Assembly: GCA_024698005.1 (NCBI GenBank) | Contig: JAILRW010000115.1 | Span: forward strand, 1 to 38,742 | Direction: 5' to 3' | Source: Sphaerochaetaceae bacterium | GTDB lineage: Bacteria; Spirochaetota; Spirochaetia; Sphaerochaetales; Sphaerochaetaceae | DNA: 38,742 nucleotides | Shown here: positions 8,191-14,231 of the stretch, in pieces | Numbering within the stretch: position 1 is the stretch's first letter | Layout of the letters: every line of letters starts with the position of its first letter | Made by a program: the position numbers and the translations under genes | Notes under the pieces: generated by a model | What the model was told of the DNA's origin: nothing | The model's database searches: none | Seen by the model: only the letters and a program-made list of their open reading frames with translations

Positions 8191-9063
8191 TTACTCCGTC
8201 ATCTTCTCGATATTCAGAACAAGGATGCCTTCAGCTCCGATAGCCCTAAGACTTTCAAATACAGACCAGAATCTATCTTCACTGACTACAGACTGGACAG
8301 ACACCCAAGATTTATCCATCAAAGGAGTGACGGTCGGGCTCTTCATACCACCAATGATTTCAGCTGCCTTTTCAAGATTATCCTTTGGAAGGTTGAAAAG
8401 AATGTACTTCTTGTTCTTTGCAAGGTTCACAGCTTCCATCCTAGTAAGAAGACGCTGAAGGATGTTCCATCTCTCACTATCCTTTTTCTGCATTTGTTTG
8501 CCTGCAATCATTACAGCAGAAGTGCGATAGATGACTTCAACCTCTTTAAGCCCATTCATCTTCAAGGTTGTGCCAGTACTGACAAGGTCACAGATACAGT
8601 CGGCGATACCGATTTGTGGAGTAATCTCAACAGAGCCAGAAACCTCAACAAAGGAGGCCTTAACTCCATTTTCTTCGAGGATCTTTCCAGTAATTCTAGG
8701 ATAACTGGTTGCAATTCTCTTGCCTTCTAGACACTTAAGGCCTGTATATTCCATTTCGTTTGGAACAGCGATAGAAAGGCGGCACTTTGCAAATCCCAGA
8801 TCTTTTATGACGTCAAGGTCGTAGCCAGACTCATCGTATCCATTTCTTCCTACTATACCGATATCTGCTACTCCATCATTTACGAGTGTTGGAATATCAT
8901 CATCACGGACAAACAAGAATTCGAGTGGGAAGTTCGAGGCAACGTCTCTAAGAACTCTCTCATCGACACCGAAGTCGATTCCACAGGCCTTTATCAGATC
9001 CTGACTTTTTTCACTGAGTCTGCCCTTCTTCTGCAGTGCTATTCTCAATCTCTTATCGCTCAT
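8191..9063 (-). CDS. hisG: ATP phosphoribosyltransferase, long form
   Basis: First enzyme of the pathway, joining ATP and PRPP. At 290 residues it is the long form: catalytic domains 1-215 with ALQKKGRL and the PRPP loop around ISDLVSTGTTL-like DLVSTGTTLK, and a C-terminal ACT-like regulatory domain of about 75 residues. The latter normally makes the enzyme hexameric and inhibitable by histidine, so no HisZ subunit should be needed. The ATG has AAGGAG 7 nt upstream. Transcription reaches this gene only after passing the his attenuator, giving both enzyme and transcript level feedback by histidine. Confidence 0.96.
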   Translation of the reverse strand: MSDKRLRIALQKKGRLSEKSQDLIKACGIDFGVDERVLRDVASNFPLEFLFVRDDDIPTLVNDGVADIGIVGRNGYDESGYDLDVIKDLGFAKCRLSIAVPNEMEYTGLKCLEGKRIATSYPRITGKILEENGVKASFVEVSGSVEITPQIGIADCICDLVSTGTTLKMNGLKEVEVIYRTSAVMIAGKQMQKKDSERWNILQRLLTRMEAVNLAKNKKYILFNLPKDNLEKAAEIIGGMKSPTVTPLMDKSWVSVQSVVSEDRFWSVFESLRAIGAEGILVLNIEKMTE

Positions 9064-9086
9064 ATATTGTCTCCTTTGCTCTATCT

Positions 9087-9116
9087 AAAAAATAAACCTC
9101 CGACATGCGGAGGTTT
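9087..9116 (-). terminator. his operon attenuator terminator
   Basis: In the minus-strand RNA, AAACCUCCG (9116-9108) and CGGAGGUUU (9102-9094) form a perfect 9-bp stem around a 5-nt loop, followed by AUUUUUU. It lies between the hisL stop codon and the hisG ribosome site, so it would stop transcription before hisG unless the leader folds into the alternative structure. Confidence 0.9.
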
Positions 9117-9174
9117 CCATATATATGCAGAAATACCAGCCATGCCCTTGATGGTTACGTGAGGAAATGGTGGT
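9104..9174 (-). promoter_or_regulatory. Mutually exclusive pairing regions of the his leader RNA
   Basis: Read on the minus strand. Region 1, ACCACCAU at 9174-9167, lies inside the His codons and pairs with region 2, AUGGCUGGU at 9143-9135, as 8 bp with one bulged C. Region 2 extended (9144-9130) can instead pair with region 3 (9117-9104), which is the 5' arm and loop of the terminator: UUUC with GAAA, GG with CC and CAUG with CAUG. Ribosome stalling at the His codons would mask region 1, release region 2 to pair with region 3 and prevent termination. Pairings were found by eye; energies were not computed. Confidence 0.75.
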
Positions 9175-9196
9175 GATGATGCTTTCTATTTGTCAT
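9155..9196 (-). CDS. hisL: his operon leader peptide
   Basis: A 13-codon frame, MTNRKHHHHHFLT, ending in TAA 36 nt before the attenuator stem. Five consecutive codons are histidine (CAT CAT CAC CAC CAT), just like the run in the enterobacterial hisL, whose N-terminus MT is also similar. Its role would be to report charged tRNA-His: stalling at the run lets the downstream RNA fold into an antiterminator. The ATG has no Shine-Dalgarno and coincides with the predicted transcription start, so translation may begin on a leaderless RNA. Confidence is high because peptide, pairing regions, terminator and hisG occur in the right order. Confidence 0.92.
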   Translation of the reverse strand: MTNRKHHHHHFLT

Positions 9197-9202
9197 GGGC
9201 AA

Positions 9203-9232
9203 ATTCTAAACATATAGTCTATTTAGCGTCAA
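9203..9232 (-). promoter_or_regulatory. his operon promoter
   Basis: TTGACG (minus strand of 9227-9232), 18-nt spacer, TAGAAT (minus strand of 9203-9208) with an upstream TGTT. A start seven bases downstream falls on the A of the hisL ATG at 9196. It lies in the 47-nt gap after the HdeD-like gene and is the best promoter-like match there. Confidence 0.65.
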
Positions 9233-9243
9233 TGATTAAAGCC

Positions 9244-9837
9244 TTATTTTTCGCTAAATTCTGCTTCTGCAACATTCTGCGACTTACTTGTCTGGTTATA
9301 GGCCCTTACAAGCTTGAATGTTCTAATTCCCCAAACAATATTTACAAGGCCTATGAAGACGATACAGAGACCAATCATTGAGACAAAACTAGAACTTACG
9401 AATTTCGGGAATAGGAACATTACAAAAGAGAGGATCAGGGAAATGATTCCAGGTCCTGCAAATGTAATGTCTGCGCTATTTGAGTAGAGGATAATGGAAC
9501 CAAGGATATCTGAAATAGCAGATACAAGCAGCGTAAATGCGATGATATATACGATAAATTCCCCAAGCTCCTGACCGCTGTTTGACAAAGCCATCATTGA
9601 AGCCAGAAGACCAACTGCAGAGTCGAGAGTAGCTTTGATGATATTCAAGGTAAATGCCAAGGGACTTATATATCTTAGCTTGAAAGAGTAGATAAAACTG
9701 AGAATACCATTGAAGAGAGTATAGAGACCAAAACCCAAAACCATTATGACAATTGCTTTGGAAGTGTTTGTAAGGATAAAAAGTCCGAGCAAAACTGTCA
9801 GGACACCTGTCAATATCCATGTTAAATACTTTTTCAT
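9244..9837 (-). CDS. HdeD-like (DUF308) membrane protein
   Basis: A 197-residue hydrophobic protein with about six membrane helices in three hairpins, the layout of the HdeD/DUF308 family. Members occur widely as inner-membrane proteins, with acid-stress roles described for enterobacterial HdeD; no function can be assigned here. The ATG at 9837 follows AAGGAG by 6-7 nt; the upstream in-frame start would only add a charged stretch. It is divergent from the HAD gene. Its stop lies 47 nt before the his leader, with no terminator visible in between, so read-through into the his attenuator region is possible. Confidence 0.75.
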   Translation of the reverse strand: MKKYLTWILTGVLTVLLGLFILTNTSKAIVIMVLGFGLYTLFNGILSFIYSFKLRYISPLAFTLNIIKATLDSAVGLLASMMALSNSGQELGEFIVYIIAFTLLVSAISDILGSIILYSNSADITFAGPGIISLILSFVMFLFPKFVSSSFVSMIGLCIVFIGLVNIVWGIRTFKLVRAYNQTSKSQNVAEAEFSEK

Positions 9838-9847
9838 ATGAATCTCC

Positions 9848-9876
9848 TTGCCTACTGAACGCAATTATTGTAGCGT
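9848..9876 (+). promoter_or_regulatory. Candidate promoter of the HAD hydrolase gene
   Basis: TTGCCT (9848-9853), 17-nt spacer, TAGCGT (9871-9876), then exactly 6 nt to the ATG at 9883. The -10 is weak (3 of 6). No ribosome site lies before the ATG, consistent with a leaderless message. Confidence 0.35.
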
Positions 9877-9882
9877 TTCACC

Positions 9883-10569
9883 ATGAAGAGCTATAGCACA
9901 CTTCTTTTAGACCTTGATGGTACGCTTTTTGACTTCGGCTCAACTGAAAGGATAGCACTAAAAAAGCTGTTCAACCACATCAGTCTTGAAATAAATGAAG
10001 AAAACCGAAGAATTTACCATGAAGTAAACCTTCTCTGTTGGCAGGATTATGAGCAAGGCATTATCTCTATGGAAAGATTGAAAGTTAAAAGGTTTGAAGA
10101 TTTTCTAGCTGTTCTAGGTCTGAAGTGGAATGCCAAAGAGCTATCAGAACTCTTCATAGAATACCTTTCAGAAGAAGGTATCGTAATTGATGGCTCCATA
10201 AGTACTCTTGAAAAACTTAAAAAGAACTACAAGCTTGTACTAATCACAAATGGAATTGCTTCTGTTCAGAGAGGCAGGTTAAAAGATTCAAATACCGAAC
10301 ATTTTTTTGATAGTTTGGTAATCAGCGAAGAGATCGGTTATCAGAAACCAGATAAGCGCTTTTTTGATGTAGCTCTTTCTATGGCTGACAGCACAAGAGA
10401 GGAGTGTCTTGTAATTGGGGATGGCCTTTCTTCCGATATCAAGGGCGGAAGAGAGAGTGGAATCGATACGCTATACCTGCACCTGAACACTCCTTGCCTT
10501 GCAAATGAAGGAGATTACACTTATGAAGCAGGAAGCTATGCTGAGGTTCTCAAGCTACTTGAGAAGTGA
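9883..10569 (+). CDS. HAD-superfamily hydrolase, YjjG/YfnB-like
   Basis: A 228-residue HAD phosphatase with all four motifs: DLDGTLFD (nucleophile Asp10, Asp12), LITNG, Lys in YQKPDKRFF, and IGDGLSSDIKGG. A helical cap sits between motifs I and II. Motif III/IV context resembles YjjG/YfnB, which hydrolyse noncanonical pyrimidine nucleoside monophosphates; substrate is nevertheless uncertain because HAD enzymes are broad. The neighbouring his operon lacks an evident histinol-phosphatase, so that activity is a possible but unsupported alternative. The stop codon abuts the stop of the convergent FKBP gene with no space and no terminator. Confidence 0.85.
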   Translation: MKSYSTLLLDLDGTLFDFGSTERIALKKLFNHISLEINEENRRIYHEVNLLCWQDYEQGIISMERLKVKRFEDFLAVLGLKWNAKELSELFIEYLSEEGIVIDGSISTLEKLKKNYKLVLITNGIASVQRGRLKDSNTEHFFDSLVISEEIGYQKPDKRFFDVALSMADSTREECLVIGDGLSSDIKGGRESGIDTLYLHLNTPCLANEGDYTYEAGSYAEVLKLLEK

Positions 10570-11325
10570 TCAATCCTTGACCTCTATGAGCTCGATATCG
10601 AAAATGAGCAGCTCATTTGGTCCGATAAGAGTATTTCCAAGGCTGCCATAACCCAGTTCAGGGTGTAGCCATACTCTTACCTTCTCGCCTTCTTTCATCA
10701 TGGAAACGGCTCTAGAAAAACCTTTAACAGTCTGAGAGAGATTGAGTATGGAAGCTTCTCCTCTAACATAGGAAGAGTCTTTTACTGTGCCAGAAAGATC
10801 CTTAAGAAGATAATTTACAACTACAGTCGAATCCTCTCTTGGGCTCTTGCCACCTTCTTTTCCCTCTCGCAAGATTTCATACTGCAGACGATCTGAAACA
10901 CTCTTTACATTACCTCTCTTTGCATTGGCAGAAAGGAATGACTCTGCTTCGAGCAGATTCTTTACAGCCTTCTCTTTTAAAAGTCTATCAGCCTCTTCAT
11001 ACAGCTTTCTCTGGAATCTGTTCAAAATATCCTGACTTTCTTCTTCTGTGAAGTAGGACTCTTCCTTGAAGGCATCATAAACACCTCTTGCCAGATACTC
11101 GAGATCGACCTCTGGATAGTTTCGCTTCAACGTTTTAGCAATCTGGTTTCCGTAGACGTAGCTGAACTGCTGAACAAGTCTCATTGGTTTTTCAAGGGAA
11201 GAGATGCTGTCGTCACTGTGTTTGGATTCATTCTGAGTAGCTTCTACCTTTTTTGTTCCGGAATTGAAACAGGAAGAAAAGAGAATCAAAACCACTAATA
11301 AAATTAATAAAATGCTTTTATGCAT
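10570..11325 (-). CDS. FKBP-type peptidyl-prolyl isomerase lipoprotein (FkpA/Mip-like)
   Basis: A 251-residue envelope protein with signal peptide and lipobox LFSSC (Cys19). A helical FKBP_N-like dimerisation region spans about 50-145 and an FKBP_C domain about 165-250, ending in LLIFDIELIEV. It would help fold secreted proteins at the periplasmic face. The FKBP domain has GTVKDSS where most members have GTVFDSS, and GFSRAV where the classic pocket tryptophan sits, so isomerase activity may be weak and chaperone function dominant. It has an AAGGG site before its ATG and lies 66 nt after the fumarase beta gene. Confidence 0.88.
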   Translation of the reverse strand: MHKSILLILLVVLILFSSCFNSGTKKVEATQNESKHSDDSISSLEKPMRLVQQFSYVYGNQIAKTLKRNYPEVDLEYLARGVYDAFKEESYFTEEESQDILNRFQRKLYEEADRLLKEKAVKNLLEAESFLSANAKRGNVKSVSDRLQYEILREGKEGGKSPREDSTVVVNYLLKDLSGTVKDSSYVRGEASILNLSQTVKGFSRAVSMMKEGEKVRVWLHPELGYGSLGNTLIGPNELLIFDIELIEVKD

Positions 11326-11358
11326 ACTAGTCCCTTCTTTCCCCCACCAGAATGAACT

Positions 11359-11384
11359 AAAAAATACTATATCAAAGGTTGATA
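11359..11384 (-). terminator. Weak AT-rich terminator after fumarase beta subunit
   Basis: On the minus strand TATCAA-CCT-TTGATA (11384-11370) is followed by ATAGTA and a run of six T. The stem is short and AT-rich, so partial termination ahead of the FKBP gene is more likely than a complete stop. Confidence 0.4.
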
Positions 11385-11391
11385 ATAGCGG

Positions 11392-11925
11392 TCAAACAAA
11401 AATAGCACTCGGCAGGTAATTTCCACTGCTGTCTGCCATGCAGATGGTTGGAAAATTCTCAACCTCAAGCAAAAGCAACGCCTCAGGACCAAGCTCTGGA
11501 TATGCAACAACGCTCTTTTTCTTGACACAGGAAGCATAGAGCGCACCACATCCACCAAAGGCCTGGAGGTAGAGACCGTGATACTTCTCAACCGCATCAA
11601 GGACAGCTTTTGCTCTTGGCCCCTTTCCTACCATTACTCTCAAGCCTTTTGACAGCATAAGAGGAGAAAAAGGATCCATTCTCTGGCTAGTAGTTGGACC
11701 ACAGGCACCTATTTCATACCCATCTGGAGCTGGAGATGGTCCCATGTAGTAGATTCCATTTCCCTCAAAGTCGATAGGTAGATTGCCACCCCTGTCCAGT
11801 ATTTCTTTGAAGCGAAGGTGTACCTGATCTCTACCAACATAGAGTTTTCCAGTTATCAGAACTTCATCTCCTGCCTTGATACTTTTAAGCTCTTCTTCCT
11901 CAAACGGTAGGTGCAGTATTGCCAT
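11392..11925 (-). CDS. Fumarate hydratase class I, beta subunit
   Basis: A 177-residue protein matching the C-terminal half of class I fumarases: MGPSPAPDGYEIGACGPTTSQRMD contains the substrate-binding GPTTS..RMD motif, and AFGGCGALYA follows. With the alpha subunit it would interconvert fumarate and malate. Tandem ATG codons stand at 11928 and 11925; the second is 5 nt from GGAGG and was chosen. It overlaps the alpha gene by 26 nt, implying coupled translation. L-tartrate dehydratase beta is the alternative, since the two families are hard to separate by eye. Confidence 0.88.
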   Translation of the reverse strand: MAILHLPFEEEELKSIKAGDEVLITGKLYVGRDQVHLRFKEILDRGGNLPIDFEGNGIYYMGPSPAPDGYEIGACGPTTSQRMDPFSPLMLSKGLRVMVGKGPRAKAVLDAVEKYHGLYLQAFGGCGALYASCVKKKSVVAYPELGPEALLLLEVENFPTICMADSSGNYLPSAIFV

Positions 11926-12766
11926 CATAACCTCCAAGAATTCTTACACTCGCCTTTCTGTCTGCCCAGCAGTTGACGCTGAGTGCAACAGGAAGCCCTG
12001 CAATATGGGTAGGAGCTGATTCAACTGCAATAGAAAGACAGGTGTTTTCTCCACCGAGGCCACCTGGCCCGATATTTACTGCGTTTATCTCTTTCAAGAG
12101 CCTCTCTTCCATTGCCCTGTAGCGTGGATCTGGGTTGTAGCTTCCAGCTTCACGAATGAGCGCTTTTTTGGAAAGCTGCGCTGCTCTATCCATCGTTCCA
12201 CCAACTCCTACTCCCAGAAAAACCGGAGGACATGGCTTGCCTCCAGCCTTTTTCATCATATCGAGTACTGCATTGACAACGCCCTCTTCTCCAGCAGTTG
12301 GATTTATCATCCTGACAGAACTGCAATTCTCACTGCCAAAACCCTTTAAAAGAAAGTGTAGGATTATATCTGAACTCCCTTTCTTGAGTTCATAGTTAAT
12401 TACAGGAGGAAGGTTCGTTTGGGAATTCTCTCTCTCGAAAACAGGCTCAGTTACTATGCTCTTTCTATAGAAAGCCTTCTGTGCTGCACTCTCGCATCCC
12501 TTGTAGATCTCCTCTTCAAGAGCTGCAATATTAAAACGTGCTCTATCTCCGACCTCTACCCAGACATAGAACATTCCACAGTCCTGGCAGAGAGGAAGTG
12601 CTGAAGAGGCAGCGACATCTATATTCTGAACAATCTTCTCAAGAACAAGCCTTCCCCTACTATCTTTTTCTGTTTCCAATGCTTTTCTTATTACTCTTTC
12701 CACGTCCTCAGGCAGGATGCGGACAGCATCAATGAGAGCATTTTCAATGCTTTTGTTAAGTTCCAT
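11900..12766 (-). CDS. Fumarate hydratase class I, alpha subunit
   Basis: A 288-residue iron-sulfur subunit. The three expected [4Fe-4S] cysteines are at C60 (LCQDCG), C179 (CPPVFLGVGVGG) and C266 (VNCWADRKA). The third motif is usually NCHAARH, so two histidines there are replaced by Trp and Lys. NIGPGGLGGENT and PTHIAGLPVA are standard. An oxygen-sensitive cluster fits an anaerobe. The ATG lacks a Shine-Dalgarno; a TAACAT box with TG extension ends 7 nt before it. A homologous tartrate dehydratase alpha subunit is the main alternative. Confidence 0.88.
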   Translation of the reverse strand: MELNKSIENALIDAVRILPEDVERVIRKALETEKDSRGRLVLEKIVQNIDVAASSALPLCQDCGMFYVWVEVGDRARFNIAALEEEIYKGCESAAQKAFYRKSIVTEPVFERENSQTNLPPVINYELKKGSSDIILHFLLKGFGSENCSSVRMINPTAGEEGVVNAVLDMMKKAGGKPCPPVFLGVGVGGTMDRAAQLSKKALIREAGSYNPDPRYRAMEERLLKEINAVNIGPGGLGGENTCLSIAVESAPTHIAGLPVALSVNCWADRKASVRILGGYDGNTAPTV

Positions 12767-12773
12767 GCCAAAA

Positions 12774-12779
12774 ATGTTA
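12774..12779 (-). promoter_or_regulatory. Candidate extended -10 of the fumarase genes
   Basis: TGC-TAACAT on the minus strand, ending 7 nt before the ATG at 12766. The hexamer 17 nt further up (TTCCTT) is a weak -35. No ribosome site follows. Confidence 0.35.
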
Positions 12780-12791
12780 GCACATAAGAAT

Positions 12792-13211
12792 TTAGTAAGG
12801 AAGACAAGAAAATAGCTTGTTTACACAGCCAAGGAAGATGTTACAGAAGGCAAATCCGATTATTAGACCAAGACCATCAGATGCAAGATCCATCATGCTG
12901 CAATCCCTACCAACATACCCCTGGAGAATCTCCATTACGCCACCGTAGGCCATGCCTGCAATGAAAAGTATCAGGATTATGTAGGTGAAGCTGTTAGTAA
13001 GGTGTACAGAGTCATCTTTCTCTCTACCTACCTTCTTTTTCAGCGGCATGAAAGAGAGATACATCGAAAAACCAAGAGCAGAATAGGCAATTGAGTGCAA
13101 GAACTTATCACTTGTCAATCTGGCAAGATTGTTTGCAACTCTGAAAAGAGAAAAATATGTAATGAGGACAAGGCATACTGCCAAGAGAATATAGCCAACT
13201 GTCCTAAGCAT
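12792..13211 (-). CDS. VanZ-like membrane protein
   Basis: About 139 residues with four membrane helices. The family signature is clear: DKFLHSIAYSALGF near the N-terminus and EILQGYVGRDCSMMDLASDGLG near the C-terminus. VanZ relatives are small inner-membrane proteins; VanZ itself gives low-level teicoplanin resistance, but the general role is unknown. Start is uncertain: ATG 13211 places the first helix directly at the N-terminus and has AGG 9 nt upstream; ATG 13232 and a GTG at 13247 are alternatives. It lies between the radical SAM and fumarase genes, all on the minus strand. Confidence 0.8.
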   Translation of the reverse strand: MLRTVGYILLAVCLVLITYFSLFRVANNLARLTSDKFLHSIAYSALGFSMYLSFMPLKKKVGREKDDSVHLTNSFTYIILILFIAGMAYGGVMEILQGYVGRDCSMMDLASDGLGLIIGFAFCNIFLGCVNKLFSCLPY

Positions 13212-13274
13212 ATTTGTTAACCTAATTACCATACAAGTAATAAACACAATATGAGAGGAAAAGTAACAAATTAT

Positions 13275-14231
13275 TTACTCTAGGCATCCTTGTACCCAGC
13301 CATTTCTTTCCATTTCCCTAGCGATCATCTCAAGGATATCCCTCTTGTCCGGAAAGTGTTTTGGACAGAGAAGGCGTGCTTTGGTCGTCTCTGCCATGAG
13401 CCTTTCAACTATACAGGAAGAGTGCAGATGAGCGAGCATCAGAGCCACATCTGAAACATGTCTTCTTATCGAAGAAAGGGCTATGCACCCCTCTTTTAGA
13501 AAAAACTCTTCCATCTTTGTGTGATGAGTGATGTGAAGATTATGAATCTTTACAGCTTCGACCCCTAGCTCATTTATAAGAGCGATGGATTCAAGATAGG
13601 TGCTTCTTCTATCAAAGCAGGGCATCAAAAGCAGATGAGTACATACTTTGAGCCCATATTGATGCAATCTTTTGACGGCATCTATATAGCACTTCCTATC
13701 ATGCCCCCTATTTATCTTTTCAAGAGTTTCATCCGAGCTTGTCTGTAGGCCAACCTCTACCCATACCTCACGCTCTGGAGATTTATAGCTTGCAAGAAGA
13801 GAGCAGACCTCATCAGAAAGCAGATCGGGTCTTGTAGAAATTACGAGTTCAGAGAAGGATCCAAGGGATAGTGCATGATCATAGATTCGCTTCAACTTCT
13901 CAACTGGAGCAAATGTATTGCTCCAAGATTGAAAATAAAGGGAAGCAAGCTTCGCCTTATAGCGATAGCGAATGAATTTCTTTCCTCTCTCTATCTGCTC
14001 TTCGATACTGCAAAGGCGCTTCAAAAAGGCACCTTCAGCCTTTTCTCCACTTTTTTCTTCCTCTCTCTGATAAACAGCTACTGCACCAGTTCCATCACAG
14101 TAGATACAGCCTCCACTTCTATCACAATTTCTGTTTGGACACGAAAAGCCTGCATCTACCCCAATCCTATACACTCTTTCACCATATCGGGATAATAGGT
14201 ATTCAGCGTGAGTATACCAAGGGTAGCTCAT
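13275..14231 (-). CDS. Radical SAM protein, TIGR01212/YhcC-like
   Basis: A 318-residue member of the YhcC family. Cluster cysteines lie in CPNRNCDRSGGCIYC (C31, C42, C45; C36 is extra). Downstream motifs VEVGLQTSSDETLEKINRGH and KIHNLHITHHTKME are characteristic. These proteins are related to Elp3-type radical SAM enzymes and are suspected to act in RNA modification, but the reaction is unproven. The ATG overlaps the stop of the patatin gene by 4 nt, which puts it at the end of the def-fmt operon. Confidence 0.88.
   Translation of the reverse strand: MSYPWYTHAEYLLSRYGERVYRIGVDAGFSCPNRNCDRSGGCIYCDGTGAVAVYQREEEKSGEKAEGAFLKRLCSIEEQIERGKKFIRYRYKAKLASLYFQSWSNTFAPVEKLKRIYDHALSLGSFSELVISTRPDLLSDEVCSLLASYKSPEREVWVEVGLQTSSDETLEKINRGHDRKCYIDAVKRLHQYGLKVCTHLLLMPCFDRRSTYLESIALINELGVEAVKIHNLHITHHTKMEEFFLKEGCIALSSIRRHVSDVALMLAHLHSSCIVERLMAETTKARLLCPKHFPDKRDILEMIAREMERNGWVQGCLE

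Noticed and set aside
8179-8730. 183-codon plus-strand frame opposite hisG
   Set aside because: Shadow of a conserved gene; no recognisable protein features.
9167-9181. CAT/CAC tract as a simple triplet repeat
   Set aside because: It is in frame with a short ORF, pairs with downstream leader RNA and precedes a terminator, which fits a his leader much better.
9244-9837. HdeD-like gene as part of the his operon
   Set aside because: A separate promoter plus leader peptide and attenuator lie between it and hisG; any link is read-through only.
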